A DNA stretch of 64,000 bases from Kangiella profundi (GCF_002838765.1 NZ_CP025120.1:1302001-1366000), one strand, 5' to 3'; positions 28,110 through 39,793 are shown, counted from the stretch's first letter. Translations and numbers: made by a program. Notes: a model not told the origin generated them from the sequence alone.

Positions 28110-28994
28110 TCATTTCGCTGCTCTGGTTGACGAATTCACCAGGAGCATGGCAGCTATAACCAGAAAGACTCCCAGCCACTGCATTGAGGAAAGCGATTCA
28201 GAAAAATAAGTGTAACCTAAATACAGCCCGAATACAGGCGTTAGAAAGCTGTAGACATTGAGCTTGTATAGTGGCGCAGTATCCATCAACCAGAACCACA
28301 GAATAAATGGCAGAGCAGTGCCGGGCAATGCCAGCGCCAGTAAGATCCACACGTAATCCCAATTCCAACTCAGGGGCGGCAAGGAAGTGTTAAAAAAGGC
28401 CAATAGCGCCAGGGGGATAGCCCCCAGTAAGAGCTGGAATCCCATGGCATATAGCACATCGACACGATTAGCAGACTTCTTCAACAAGATATTGCTGATT
28501 GCTAAACCCGCAGCGGCAATAACAACATAGGCGATACCGCTCACTGACTGAACATCTGTGGCGAAAAGACTTTCCGCACTGATGACCACAATTCCTGAAA
28601 AACCGAGTAGAGTACCCAGCATTGCCCGCTTCCCTATGCGTTCGTTCAGAATATGCCAGCCCAGAAGGCCGGCAATTAGAGGTTGTGTGTTGGTTAGTAC
28701 GGTTGCCAGTCCGGGTGTGATTAGGCTGCCCGCATAGAACATGCCCCAGAACCCAATACTCGTTGCGGTTAGACCAATGCCAAGGATATAGAGGTAGACT
28801 TTAGTGGACCTTGGGAAAGGTCTACCTAGGATCCAAGCGATGACAATTAAAAAGATACCCGCAATCACTGCCCTAAACAATGCCGTCAACATAATCGGGG
28901 CATACGGTAAACTCAGGGAGATAAGCGGGAAACATGTTGCCCATAACACCATGGTGAATACAGCGCCAATAGTAGCAAACACTTTAGGACGCAT
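28110..28994 (-). CDS. EamA-family (DMT superfamily) transporter
   Basis: A 294-residue inner-membrane protein with ten predicted helices forming two EamA repeats (about 8-135 and 150-285). Typical motifs are LWATCFPLISLSLPYAP in the first helix pair and PLIAGLLGWHILNERIG at the end of the first repeat, with PVFGLYLGYTYFSE the equivalent of the second. EamA exporters move metabolites, often amino acids; the substrate is unknown. It is the only intact gene in an otherwise decayed stretch. Confidence 0.88.
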   Translation of the reverse strand: MRPKVFATIGAVFTMVLWATCFPLISLSLPYAPIMLTALFRAVIAGIFLIVIAWILGRPFPRSTKVYLYILGIGLTATSIGFWGMFYAGSLITPGLATVLTNTQPLIAGLLGWHILNERIGKRAMLGTLLGFSGIVVISAESLFATDVQSVSGIAYVVIAAAGLAISNILLKKSANRVDVLYAMGFQLLLGAIPLALLAFFNTSLPPLSWNWDYVWILLALALPGTALPFILWFWLMDTAPLYKLNVYSFLTPVFGLYLGYTYFSESLSSMQWLGVFLVIAAMLLVNSSTRAAK

Positions 28995-29067
28995 GGGTTA
29001 AGTCGCTATATCCACTGGCTAGCTGCCGAGTCTTTCAAATGACTTGTTACTCTTCTATTAACATGTT

Positions 29068-29434
29068 TCATTTGTCGAGTAATGAATCTGTTTGTTTAAG
29101 GGTCATTTTTAACTGGACAATAGTTTCGTCAACTTCATCCATGTAATCAAATTTGTATTTGCTCATTTTTTCTTTGAGATGCGGGTAGTCATTTGCCATT
29201 AAGTTTCTCACAGGCAAGCAATTTTCTCTGCATCATTTCGATTTGTTCTTAAAGACTTTGTAAGCGCTCTTCTTCTTTGATGGTCGTTTCGAAGCGCGCC
29301 TGTTGTTCAGTAACTGCGAGGTCATATTTCTCAATGTCCTTTATTGGGTCATGAGCAGAATGGGCGAAAGCCATTCCAGAAAACAGTAGCGAGCCGATCA
29401 GAGCAAGTGTGTGAAAGAATGATGATTGAGTCAT
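29068..29434 (-). pseudogene. Small periplasmic protein of the copper cluster, broken
   Basis: Starts MTQSSFFHTLALIGSLLFSG (signal peptide ending AFAHSAH). The frame reads to EEERLQSL and a TAA at 29249-29251. The same frame continues as EQIEMMQRKLLACEKL, then one extra A shifts it, and MANDYPHLKEKMSKYKFDYM followed by VDETIVQLKM runs to a TGA at 29068. One nonsense codon plus one single-base insertion therefore inactivate a coiled-coil periplasmic protein of about 120 residues. It is the last gene of the leftward copper-resistance operon. The family is unknown to me. Confidence 0.68.
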
Positions 29435-29511
29435 TATTATAATCCTATTATAAACCAGCAACGATAGCGGTTGATAAAGTGGTTAATAAACGCGTTTAAA
29501 AAATATGAAAT

Positions 29512-30105
29512 TTAGTGGTCATGCATTTCAGTCGCGCTGCCCCGAGATGTCAGTATCTGATACTGGTCCTCAGACAGTGTCGGCAACCGCTGCAAAAAGG
29601 CCACCATATTCCAGATACGCTCGTCACTGTGGGTTGGTCCCCACGCCGGCATACCCGATGCTTTTATGCCGTGCTTGATAATCCAGAACTGGCGTTGGAT
29701 AGCTTCTTCTGTCATATTCTCCGATACGTATGCTTTGTTGAGTTGCTGTTGTTCATAAATATCTGTAATTGCTGTTAAATCAGGAGGGGAGGGGTAAAGC
29801 CCGATTGTTAAGTCACTTTCTTTTTTGCCTGGCTTTAGATGGCAACCTGCACACATGTCATTATAATCTGCACCACCCGCCAATAATCGATCAGAGGTAT
29901 TCAAATTGTCAGGAATTTGAATGTTGCTAGCTGCGCGGGCGATGGAACGTTCACGCACAGTTTCTAGCAGCCAGTAAGTCACTTTGTTGTGGGGCACATC
30001 AGCCCCGATCGGGTAAACACCGGAGTAGATAAACAGTCCTCCGCCTAGAAGACCAAGTACAGCAGCAATGAGTAGACTCTTGATAAAAGCGGTGAGTGAT
30101 GGCAT
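29512..30105 (-). CDS. Membrane-anchored c-type cytochrome
   Basis: A 197-residue protein with an N-terminal membrane anchor (about 9-29, LLIAAVLGLLGGGLFIYSG) and one haem-binding motif CAGCH (NDMCAGCHLKPG, about residue 83). The distal methionine ligand is likely in ASGMPAWGP (about 150), followed by the conserved NMVAFLQRLP helix. It is an electron carrier facing the periplasm. It lies 15 bases downstream of the NTF2-like gene in the copper operon; its partner may be the multicopper oxidase, which is inference. Confidence 0.86.
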   Translation of the reverse strand: MPSLTAFIKSLLIAAVLGLLGGGLFIYSGVYPIGADVPHNKVTYWLLETVRERSIARAASNIQIPDNLNTSDRLLAGGADYNDMCAGCHLKPGKKESDLTIGLYPSPPDLTAITDIYEQQQLNKAYVSENMTEEAIQRQFWIIKHGIKASGMPAWGPTHSDERIWNMVAFLQRLPTLSEDQYQILTSRGSATEMHDH

Positions 30106-30120
30106 GTGAATTTCCTATTT

Positions 30121-30825
30121 TTAATGGGACCAATGAATGTGCTTGATTTTCCAGAGTTTGCCTTGTTTTTCCAACACGATGGTTTCCATTCCTTCGTTGT
30201 CATGTTCTTTGCCTTTATATTTGCCTTTCGTATGGGTGCGCGACTTTGAAATGGCGGTAGTTCCCATTACCTGTACCTGATGTTCCAGAACCTCAATATT
30301 CATTTCCTTTAAATACTTCATGTCCGCCTGCATGTGATGCTGGGTATATTCATCGGCGCTACGCTCTACGCGCCCCCCTTCAAATATGGTCACCTGATCT
30401 GCAAGCAGGCTACGAGCTAAGCGGCCATCGCCAGTGCGTAGCGCCTTGTGGAATGTCGTAACTACTTTTGCGGCTTCTGTTTCCAAGCCCGACACAGGGC
30501 CTTTCTCGGAATCTGTGACACTAACAGAAGAATCGGAGCGCTGGTTACCCGCGTCCATCTTGTGCTCTTTATGGTTGTCGTCCGATCCATGACTTTGTTC
30601 CTCGCCATGCCCTACATCTTGATGCTGGTCTTTCATACACTGTTTCATCATGGCCTGCATGACCGGATCGTTCTTATCCATCTTACTGTGATCCATGTTT
30701 TTCATCGCGGCGCAATCCGGTTTTTTAGCGTCTTTCATGTGCTCTTTCGGGTCATGAGCCTGGGCTGAATGAGCGACGCCCAAGACGATCAGTACTAGAA
30801 CAGGTGATAAAATTTTACGTTTCAT
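30121..30825 (-). CDS. Secreted NTF2-like protein with Met/His-rich N-terminal region
   Basis: A 234-residue periplasmic protein. The signal peptide ends near AHSAQA (about 23). Residues 24-100 are rich in His, Met, Asp and Lys (MKNMDHSKMDKNDP, QDVGHGEEQSHGSDDNHK), a likely copper-binding segment. Residues about 110-234 form an NTF2/SnoaL-like (DUF4440-type) fold: VVTTFHKALRTGDGRLARSL, VTIFEGG and the final LWKIKHIHWSH. It follows copB in the operon. A copper chaperone or storage role is inferred from composition only. Confidence 0.75.
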   Translation of the reverse strand: MKRKILSPVLVLIVLGVAHSAQAHDPKEHMKDAKKPDCAAMKNMDHSKMDKNDPVMQAMMKQCMKDQHQDVGHGEEQSHGSDDNHKEHKMDAGNQRSDSSVSVTDSEKGPVSGLETEAAKVVTTFHKALRTGDGRLARSLLADQVTIFEGGRVERSADEYTQHHMQADMKYLKEMNIEVLEHQVQVMGTTAISKSRTHTKGKYKGKEHDNEGMETIVLEKQGKLWKIKHIHWSH

Positions 30826-30863
30826 GGATAGTTTCCTCGTGGGATTAGAAGTAGTGTTAATGA

Positions 30864-31709
30864 TTAAAACCAGAATCTGAGACCGGCCACGATCTGGGTG
30901 TTCGAGCGGTCCTCGCCTGCAACGCGCCGGTATTTAGCCGTATTGCCATAAGTGCTTGTCCATTCAACCCCGATATAGGTGGCGAACTGACGGCTGTACT
31001 CATAGCGCAAACGTAGGCCCAGAGCAAGATCCGACAGACCAGAGCCCAAACCATTGTCCGGGTCGTCCTTGCCGTACAGGCTCAGCTCGGCGCGAGGTTG
31101 TAAAATCAGTCGTTGTGTCAGCAATAATTCATACTCAGCTTCAGCGGCCAGTGCGGTCCGGCCGTTGTTACCCACATAGGCGGTAAGATCCAGTTCAAAC
31201 CAATAGGGGGCAAGCCCTTGTAGACCCAGCGCCATCCATTGACGATCTTTACCTTCGTCATATTGATCAATCCGAACACCGACTTGGGTGTCAAAATAGG
31301 CGTTCAGCGCATGCCCCCAGAGTAGATCGGTTGAGCTTTCTTCCAAGCTGCCATCTGAGATATCGCCTTCCGCCTTGATGACTAGCTTGTCGTAGGTAGT
31401 TCCGTACCAGCCCTGGAGATCGTATACGGTGGTATCACTGTCTTGCTGGTATTCGAAGCGGTCACCGAGCACAGCCCAATAGGCTTTTTCATCAGCCAGT
31501 TTCAGTTGTCGTGGGCCCGGCTGTGCGTAGGGCCCTTCGGTGAGCGTGTAGCCGTCAGAGTAGGCATGGGGATCGCGCGCATCGGCTGGCGCGCTGCCTC
31601 CTTGTGCCTTCATCTCACCATGATCCATCTGTGCTATGGCGTCATTCGTCTGCAAGCTGCTGGCAGATAGCATCACTGCAGCTAACCAGTTCATAGTCAT
31701 CATTCTCAT
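30864..31709 (-). CDS. pcoB: Outer-membrane copper resistance protein CopB/PcoB
   Basis: A CopB family protein, 281 residues from ATG 31709. The frame extends to 31763, but ATG 31709 overlaps the copA stop as ATGA and gives a normal signal peptide, so I choose it. A short Met/His-rich region (MDHGEMKAQGG) is followed by a beta-barrel: alternating segments with Tyr, Trp and Arg, ending at the aromatic GLRFWF. CopB binds or moves copper at the outer membrane and works with the periplasmic oxidase CopA encoded just upstream. Confidence 0.88.
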   Translation of the reverse strand: MRMMTMNWLAAVMLSASSLQTNDAIAQMDHGEMKAQGGSAPADARDPHAYSDGYTLTEGPYAQPGPRQLKLADEKAYWAVLGDRFEYQQDSDTTVYDLQGWYGTTYDKLVIKAEGDISDGSLEESSTDLLWGHALNAYFDTQVGVRIDQYDEGKDRQWMALGLQGLAPYWFELDLTAYVGNNGRTALAAEAEYELLLTQRLILQPRAELSLYGKDDPDNGLGSGLSDLALGLRLRYEYSRQFATYIGVEWTSTYGNTAKYRRVAGEDRSNTQIVAGLRFWF

Positions 31710-33553
31710 GACACCACCACCTCGCGGAACATGCCCGCATCCATATGAAACAGCAGGTGACAATGCCAGGCCCAGCGCCCCAAATCATGAGGAGTCGTCA
31801 GGTAGCTGATACGTTGTGCTGGTTGCACCGGGATAGTATGTCGACGTACTCGAAGCTCTCCTTGGTCAGTTTCAATTTCACTCCACATGCCGTGCAGATG
31901 CATTGGGTGAGTCATCATCGTATCGTTTTGCAATATGATTCTGACTCGTTCGTTATGTCGCAGGGATACAGGAGTGCTTTTGCCAAACTCTAAACCGTCG
32001 AATGACCAGCTGTATCGTTCCATATTCCCTGTGAGGTGGAGCTCTAACTCTTTTAGAGGTGGACGAAGGTCATCCATCACACCATCAATGGATTTTAAAT
32101 CCGCCAGAGTGAGCACACGGTGTCCTTGCGGGCGTAACTGCCTCTGACTTAAATTACGCAGGCCTATGCCAGGATCATCCAGTCTTGTGCTCGGCATATC
32201 GACACGCATGTCTACAGAAGGCCCATATTCGCTACTTGCGTGGCGCACATTGGGTGAAGGTTTGGAATGCGGATTCTGTGCAGGGTGTTTTTTACCCTGC
32301 ATTTTATGGTTACTTTGCTGACTATTAGTCATGCCGCTATGCATATCGGAATGTTTCATCCTTTCCGTTGCGCTTTTATCCATCCCTTTGTGGTTCATTC
32401 CTTCATGATTCATACTGCCCATCATATCGGCCATGGTTAGCCACTCGACAGGATCAAGTTTTGGTGTAGGTGCAGACAAGCCTTGGCGGGTCGCCAGTGT
32501 GCCCCTGGCATAGCCACTGCGATCCATACTTTGTGCAAAGAGGGTATAAGCGTCATCCTGTGGTTGCACTAACACATCGTAAGTTTCTCCAGGACCGAAG
32601 CGGAACTCATCAACCGTTACAGGCTCCACATCCTGACCATCGGCCTGTATAACTGTCAATTTTAAGCCCGGAATACGAACATCATAGAAGCTATTGCTGG
32701 CGGCATTGATAAAGCGAAGTCGTATGCGCTCTCCTTTACTGAATAAGCCAGTCCAATTGCCGGCGGGGGTTGTTCCATTCATCAAAAATGTCATTGTAGC
32801 TGCTGAAAGATCTGCAAGATCTGTGGGGTTCATACGCATACTGTTCCACATTTGACGTTTTTCCAATGCACCCTGAATTCCCATTTTGGATACATCTCGT
32901 GTAAAATCGAAAAATGTAGGCTGGCTGAAGTTGTAGATATCACTTTGCACCTTTAGCTTGCTAAATACATGCATTGGGTCCTCGTCTGTCCAATCCGAAA
33001 GCTGGACCACATGCTCCCGATCAGCGCTGTGCCTTTCTCCCAATCTGGGCTCGATAATAAGGGCACCGTACATTCCAGTCATTTCTTGGAACCCTGAATG
33101 GCTGTGATACCAATAAGTGCCGCTTTGACGCAACTTGAATCGGTAAATGAAGGTTTCCCCTGGTGCAATGCCTTTGAAACTAATGCCAGGGACACCATCC
33201 ATCTGGTAGGGTAACAGGATACCGTGCCAGTGAATGGAAGTTGCAACCGGCAGGCGATTGATCACGCGGATTCTCACTTCATCGCCCTCTCGCAAGCGCA
33301 GCGTTGGAGCAGGGATTGCTCCATTGATGGTTGTGGCCATCCGTGTAACACCGGTAAAATTGACAGGCGTCTCTGCTATGACTAGATCAATTTCACGACC
33401 GCTTAGCACGGGTGCTGAGCCTTGCGAGGTTAGGCTTGTAATCCCAGCCTGCAGCCACCCAGGAGTGGCTGCCATCACACCACCAACTGCCAACCCTTGG
33501 ACGAATCGGCGCCGACTGATATTCGGTAGTATGAATTCGGATCTTCTTTTCAT
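31706..33553 (-). CDS. pcoA: Periplasmic multicopper oxidase CopA/PcoA
   Basis: A copper-resistance multicopper oxidase, 615 residues from ATG 33553 (the upstream TTG at 33592 is less likely). It has a Tat signal SRRRFVQGLAVGG near the N-terminus. The copper sites are all visible: HWHG, YWYHSHSGFQ, HPMHLHG and HCHLLFHMDAGM at the end. A Met/His-rich stretch in the middle (MMGSMNHEGMNHKGMDKS, MKHSDMHSGM) should bind more copper. It oxidises Cu(I) in the periplasm. Start of a leftward operon with copB, the NTF2-like gene and a cytochrome, divergent from copRS. Confidence 0.92.
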   Translation of the reverse strand: MKRRSEFILPNISRRRFVQGLAVGGVMAATPGWLQAGITSLTSQGSAPVLSGREIDLVIAETPVNFTGVTRMATTINGAIPAPTLRLREGDEVRIRVINRLPVATSIHWHGILLPYQMDGVPGISFKGIAPGETFIYRFKLRQSGTYWYHSHSGFQEMTGMYGALIIEPRLGERHSADREHVVQLSDWTDEDPMHVFSKLKVQSDIYNFSQPTFFDFTRDVSKMGIQGALEKRQMWNSMRMNPTDLADLSAATMTFLMNGTTPAGNWTGLFSKGERIRLRFINAASNSFYDVRIPGLKLTVIQADGQDVEPVTVDEFRFGPGETYDVLVQPQDDAYTLFAQSMDRSGYARGTLATRQGLSAPTPKLDPVEWLTMADMMGSMNHEGMNHKGMDKSATERMKHSDMHSGMTNSQQSNHKMQGKKHPAQNPHSKPSPNVRHASSEYGPSVDMRVDMPSTRLDDPGIGLRNLSQRQLRPQGHRVLTLADLKSIDGVMDDLRPPLKELELHLTGNMERYSWSFDGLEFGKSTPVSLRHNERVRIILQNDTMMTHPMHLHGMWSEIETDQGELRVRRHTIPVQPAQRISYLTTPHDLGRWAWHCHLLFHMDAGMFREVVVS

Positions 33554-33682
33554 CGAGCAATATTTCCCGAATGGGTTACTTGGTCTTGACAATTGGGTGT
33601 TTACGGCGGAACGTCTCTTTGATCACCGCTTTTAATACCAAACACATTAACGCCCGAGGCCTGTCACCAGCATGACTTTAGA

Positions 33683-33698
33683 ATGACAATGTTGTAAT
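33683..33698. promoter_or_regulatory. CopR/CusR-type operator between copA and copR
   Basis: ATGACAA-TG-TTGTAAT, close to the CusR/CopR box ATGACAA-NN-TTGTCAT, with a further TTGTCAT at 33703-33709 forming wider 7-bp arms with the first half. It lies in the 229-base divergent gap and is placed to control both copA and copRS. Inferred from the known box of heavy-metal OmpR-type regulators. Confidence 0.65.
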
Positions 33699-33782
33699 CT
33701 TGTTGTCATACCATTGTTGGGAAGAGTGATTTATCTTAAGAATTAAGTTGGTCAGTAATAATAATATACGGAGTATTAAGCT

Positions 33783-34475
33783 ATGCGCTTGTTAGTGGTC
33801 GAAGACGAAATCAAGACGGGTGATTATTTACAGCAAGGCCTGACTGAAGCTGGCTTTATGGTCACTTTGGCGCGCAACGGTCTTGACGGACATCACCTCG
33901 CGATGACGGAAATATTTGATCTGCTTGTGCTGGACGTAATGCTTCCGGATGTTAATGGTTGGCAAATCGTACAATCCATCAGAGAAGCGGGACACCAAAC
34001 TCCCGTGCTTTTCCTGACGGCCCGCGACAGCGTGAATGATAGAGTTAAAGGCCTCGAAATGGGGGCGGATGATTACCTCGTCAAGCCTTTTGCGTTCACT
34101 GAACTGCTAGCTCGCATACGCACTTTGCTTCGCAGATGCTCGACCCCCGTACTGACTGATCAAATTAAAGTCGCTGATCTAAGCCTGGATCTGCCGCGGC
34201 ACCGGGTCATTCGTGCGGGTCGAAAAATTAGTCTTAGCCACAAAGAATTTTGTTTACTGGAACTACTGGTGCGTCGCCAGGGTGAGGTGTTGCCGCGTTC
34301 GTTAATTGCCTCTCAGGTGTGGGACATGAATTTTGATTCTGACACCAACGTCATTGATGTCGCTATACGACGCTTGCGAGCCAAGATTGACGACGAGTTC
34401 GATACAAAGCTTATTCATACCGTACGAGGCATGGGTTATATGCTGGATGTTGAGGATGACCTTGATGAAATTTAG
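33783..34475 (+). CDS. copR: Heavy-metal response regulator CopR (OmpR/PhoB family)
   Basis: A 230-residue two-component regulator. The receiver has the acidic pocket EDE (7-9), phospho-acceptor Asp51 in [10 protein letters not shown] and Lys in YLVKPFAF (near 101). The winged-helix domain (about 130-225) has [20 protein letters not shown] and the wing [25 protein letters not shown]. It resembles CopR/CusR/PcoR. It overlaps copS by 11 bases and is divergent from copA, its likely target. Confidence 0.91.
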   Translation: MRLLVVEDEIKTGDYLQQGLTEAGFMVTLARNGLDGHHLAMTEIFDLLVLDVMLPDVNGWQIVQSIREAGHQTPVLFLTARDSVNDRVKGLEMGADDYLVKPFAFTELLARIRTLLRRCSTPVLTDQIKVADLSLDLPRHRVIRAGRKISLSHKEFCLLELLVRRQGEVLPRSLIASQVWDMNFDSDTNVIDVAIRRLRAKIDDEFDTKLIHTVRGMGYMLDVEDDLDEI

Positions 34476-35898
34476 TCGGATCATCCATCGCCCGCTTTCA
34501 CTGACCAACCGAGCGATGCTGTTCGTGGCGATTGCAATCAGTTTTAGTATGTTGATAATTGGACATTTGGTGCAAAGCGCAGTGGAGCGTCATTTTGAAG
34601 AGCAGGACGCCGATGAATTAGCGGTGATTACCCAAGCTGTAGAATCAGCGCTGAATAAGGCAAGCGCTGAAAGGCTCCCACCGGAAGATGTATTGGCAAA
34701 AGCTGTTTCAGGCCACCATGGTGTGTATTTTCAAGTCTGGGATGAACACCATCAGTTGATTTTTGGGCCACCAAATCTGCATCCCTCTAAGCAAACCATC
34801 ACCTACTTTGCGGTAGAGAAAATTCAAGCCGACAATTTATATCGTTGGTCAGTCGATGAAAAAACCTTCCGTGGCATTGTGACGCAAACCCAAGTTGGCA
34901 ACCACCGGTACCATATTGTTGCTGTCATCGATATGGGCTTTCATTTGCACTTTCTGGACAGCTTTGGGCGTACGCTATGGCTTATTATGAGTCTAGCAGG
35001 TGTGATCACATTGTTAGCAGCGTGGTTCGGTGTCCACCAAGGCCATGCCCCACTGCGTGCATTAAGCAAGGTAATTCAGAATGTTCAGGCGGATCATCTT
35101 GATGTGAGGCTGGATACTGACACGATCCCCGCAGAGCTGATTACCTTGGTTGATTCCTTTAATCGTATGATCAGTCGGCTTGAAGAAAGCTTCGACAAGT
35201 TGTCTCATTTTTCCGCTGATATTGCTCACGAATTGCGGACGCCCTTAACCAACTTGATTACCCAAACTCAAGTTGGTTTAAGTAAGTCCAGAAGCCATGA
35301 TGAATATCGAGAGTTGTTATATTCAAGCCTTGAAGAACAGGAACGGTTGACCAAAATGGTGAACGACATGTTATGGCTGGCACAAAGTGAAAACGGTTTA
35401 CTGAGGCCTGACCGAGAAAAGCTTGAGTTAGTTCAGGAGGTAGAAGCCACTTTTGAATTTTTAGAAGCCCTGGCTGAGGAAAAGGGTATTCGCTTTCAAG
35501 TCCAGGGGAAGCCCACAGCTTTCGTTGGGGATAGGGCAATGTTGCGACGCGCATTATCCAACCTGCTCTCTAACGCACTTCGATTTACATCCGAAGGTGG
35601 TATGGTGCAAGTCAATATATGGCAAGCCAGTAATGCTGTCTACCTGCGTGTGAAAAACCCCGGCCCGACTATAGATTCCGCACACTTACCTCATTTGTTC
35701 GACCGTTTTTATCGGGTTGACCCTTCGCGTCAACGCCAGAGTGAGGGCGCAGGACTGGGGCTAGCAATTGTAAAGTCCATCGTTGAGGCTCACAACGGCA
35801 CCATCTCTGTGTCTTCAGCATATGGAATAACGTCCTTCACAATCATCTTTCAACAAGTGGCCAATGATAGGCATAGAGTAGCAGGGGCTTTGTCATGA
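34465..35898 (+). CDS. copS: Heavy-metal sensor histidine kinase CopS
   Basis: Sensor kinase, 477 residues from ATG 34465; the frame is open from 34333, but those residues overlap copR and are not family-like. Two membrane helices (about 18-38 and 168-190) flank a periplasmic sensor. HAMP follows, then the dimerisation box [14 protein letters not shown] with the phospho-accepting His, and ATP-binding boxes [13 protein letters not shown] (N), FDRFYRVD (F) and [13 protein letters not shown] (G). It should phosphorylate CopR when periplasmic copper rises. Its TGA overlaps the start of a broken merR-like gene. Confidence 0.9.
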   Translation: MKFSRIIHRPLSLTNRAMLFVAIAISFSMLIIGHLVQSAVERHFEEQDADELAVITQAVESALNKASAERLPPEDVLAKAVSGHHGVYFQVWDEHHQLIFGPPNLHPSKQTITYFAVEKIQADNLYRWSVDEKTFRGIVTQTQVGNHRYHIVAVIDMGFHLHFLDSFGRTLWLIMSLAGVITLLAAWFGVHQGHAPLRALSKVIQNVQADHLDVRLDTDTIPAELITLVDSFNRMISRLEESFDKLSHFSADIAHELRTPLTNLITQTQVGLSKSRSHDEYRELLYSSLEEQERLTKMVNDMLWLAQSENGLLRPDREKLELVQEVEATFEFLEALAEEKGIRFQVQGKPTAFVGDRAMLRRALSNLLSNALRFTSEGGMVQVNIWQASNAVYLRVKNPGPTIDSAHLPHLFDRFYRVDPSRQRQSEGAGLGLAIVKSIVEAHNGTISVSSAYGITSFTIIFQQVANDRHRVAGALS

Positions 35899-36230
35899 GC
35901 CTGTTCACCATCGGAAAATATGCACAAGCTGTACAAGTCAGTGTATAAACCATCCGCTATTTCAAACACCGAGGCCTCATCACGCAAACTCTGAAACCAG
36001 TCCAAGGGTACCGCACTTATTCCTAGGGCACGCAGGCAAGGATGTTATTTTTCTAGCGCGCCACGAAGAGATCTACAACCTGTTATCACTGTGTGAGTCC
36101 CATTGTGCGGAAGTCCAGGAACTGGCTGAACACAAACTGACAAGCGTGCGTGCAAAAACCACCGAAGCGTCGTTTGGGCCAGGTATTGGATGGTCTGCAG
36201 CAAGCGTCTACAGATTGCTCTCCCGTTAAA
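35895..36230 (+). pseudogene. merR: MerR-family regulator, heavily degraded
   Basis: Reads [17 protein letters not shown], then TAA (35946-35948), TIRYFKHRGLIT, VQGYRTYS, TAG (36024-36026). In a second frame it continues with LLSLCESHCAEVQELAEHKL and TSVRAK. These match the helix-turn-helix and dimerisation helix of MerR regulators, with stops, at least one frameshift and an internal loss. Its ATG overlaps the copS stop. Together with the merA end that follows it is the relic of an older mer locus. Confidence 0.72.
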
Positions 36231-36272
36231 GTAAAACTACCGTTTATTGCAAGATGTTCCATTAGTGAATCC

Positions 36273-36357
36273 TCAACCGGCACAACAGGGCAGTTCTTCC
36301 ACATCCTTGTCAAAGGTTTGCGCACACAGTTTCAAACCTTCTATCATGGTTAAGTTT
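36273..36357 (-). pseudogene. merA: 3' end of a mercuric reductase gene (relic)
   Basis: On the minus strand the last 28 codons of a merA can be read: LTMIEGLKLCAQTFDKDVEE followed by LPCCAG and TGA at 36273-36275. The vicinal CC near the end is the MerA C-terminal mercury-binding pair. It differs in sequence and base composition from the intact merA at 36926, so it is not a copy from that gene. It stops at the junction with the transposase fragment near 36358. Confidence 0.8.
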
Positions 36358-36552
36358 GGTTACTATCATGTATCTGATAAATACATCGCATTGTTTAGCC
36401 ACTTTATTCCATGTGGTGTACACGAAGCCATTTATATTCTGGATGGACTTCTTAAAAACGAATCACAAATTCAGCCAGATACTTTACATGGGGATACGCA
36501 AGCACAAAGCACACCGGTGTTTGGATTAGCCTATCTGCTTGGTATTAATTTG
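36358..36552 (+). pseudogene. tnpA: Tn3-family transposase fragment, left piece
   Basis: Reads GYYHVSDKYIALFSHFIPCG, then VHEAIYILDGLLKN and GDTQAQSTPVFGLAYLLGIN, close to residues 678 onward of the transposase encoded at 12360-15239 but not identical, so it is a second, related element. The homology stops after GINL and a TAG follows at 36556-36558. The right piece is at 40237, beyond the mer operon. Confidence 0.85.
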
Positions 36553-36826
36553 AGGTAGCAACGGGATTCTAAATTTTTTTCACAAAAAGTAGTTTAAGTA
36601 TTTGATTAATAATGTTGATACAATTAAAACGCGGTCATAGTAGTAGAGATTAGTATTGCGTGCGATTTGAATCATCTTGGAGCAAACATTATCACTGCGA
36701 TGCCTGCATGGCATAATCGCCACGCCAGCCACATCCCCCAGTGTGGCTGAATACCATCCATTCCCTATAGCCACACCAACACAACTGTTACGTATACTCG
36801 GCCGTAAGCGGCGTATACTTCCGGTA

Positions 36827-36908
36827 GTCATCGAACAAGCCGTAGCCGCCTGGGGTGCACGCTCACCCCGGCATCAAGGGCCAGCCGGGACACTGTGTAG
36901 GCGCTCAT
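36827..36908 (-). pseudogene. merD: merD remnant
   Basis: Starts at ATG 36908 with MSAYTVSRLALDAGVSVH, the MerD N-terminus, preceded by AGGAGG. Then a deletion joins it to GGYGLFDD in another frame, after which homology ends. MerD is a secondary regulator at the end of many mer operons; here only two short parts remain. Confidence 0.7.
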
Positions 36909-36925
36909 TGAACACCTCCTTTTCC

Positions 36926-39079
<2,154 letters not shown>

Positions 39080-39355
39080 TCATTGCTTAACGCTGGACGG
39101 GTAGCCCGCATCGCCAGTGGCCTTGATCAACTCATGCACACTGGTCTTGGTATCATCGAAGGTGACAACCGCTTCGCGTGGTTCGAAGGTAACGTCAACT
39201 TTATCAACGCCTTCAATCCTGGAAATCGCCATTTTGACGGTGATCGGGCAGGTGGGGCAGGTCATGCCGGGTACGGACAGCGTGACGGTCTGGGTCGCGG
39301 CCCACACGGGGGCAACAACGGCAGCGAGGGCGAGAGAGGCAAACAGTTTTTTCAT
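39080..39355 (-). CDS. merP: Periplasmic mercury-binding protein MerP
   Basis: A 91-residue protein with a signal peptide (about 1-19, cleaved near VWAA) and an HMA fold with GMTCPTC (C33, C36). It picks up Hg(II) in the periplasm and passes it to MerT. It lies 16 bases downstream of merT. Confidence 0.95.
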   Translation of the reverse strand: MKKLFASLALAAVVAPVWAATQTVTLSVPGMTCPTCPITVKMAISRIEGVDKVDVTFEPREAVVTFDDTKTSVHELIKATGDAGYPSSVKQ

Positions 39356-39371
39356 GGCGAACTCCTGTGGG

Positions 39372-39722
39372 TTAATAGAAAAGTGGCACTACGTAGGGAA
39401 ATCCGAGCGCGACCAGAACCAGCGCGGCCACGACCCAGAAAATGAGCTTGTAAGTCGCTCGCACTTGGGGAGTCGCACACACGTCCCCCGGTTTGCAGGC
39501 GGCTGCCGGACGGTAGATGCGCCGCCAGGCAAAGAACAGCGCGACCAGCGCTGCGCCGATGAAGATCGGGCGATAGGGTTCCAGCACCGTCAGGTTGCCG
39601 ATCCATGCCCCGCTGAAGCCCAAGGCGATCAGGACCAGCGGCCCTAGACAGCAGGCTGACGCAAGAATGGCGGCTAGTCCGCCGGCGAAGAGTGCGCCGC
39701 GCCCGCTTTGTGGTTCAGACAT
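39372..39722 (-). CDS. merT: Mercuric transport protein MerT
   Basis: A 116-residue inner-membrane protein with three helices. The vicinal pair C24-C25 is in ASACCLG in helix 1, and a cytosolic loop pair lies in ACKPGDVCA (C76, C82). It takes Hg(II) from MerP and hands it to MerA. First gene of the leftward mer operon behind the MerR-controlled promoter. Confidence 0.95.
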   Translation of the reverse strand: MSEPQSGRGALFAGGLAAILASACCLGPLVLIALGFSGAWIGNLTVLEPYRPIFIGAALVALFFAWRRIYRPAAACKPGDVCATPQVRATYKLIFWVVAALVLVALGFPYVVPLFY

Positions 39723-39757
39723 ACGCTTGTCCTTTCAAATTTGATTTGGATAGCTTA

Positions 39758-39788
39758 AGCTTACTTCCGTAGCCATGTACGGAGTCAA
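39758..39788 (-). promoter_or_regulatory. MerR-controlled mer promoter and operator
   Basis: Leftward promoter with -35 TTGACT (39783-39788), a 19-base spacer and -10 TAAGCT (39758-39763). The spacer holds the dyad CCGTA-N6-TACGG (39767-39782) bound by MerR. The over-long 19-base spacer, with MerR untwisting it on binding Hg(II), is the known mechanism of mer promoters. Confidence 0.9.
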
Positions 39789-39793
39789 GCGAA

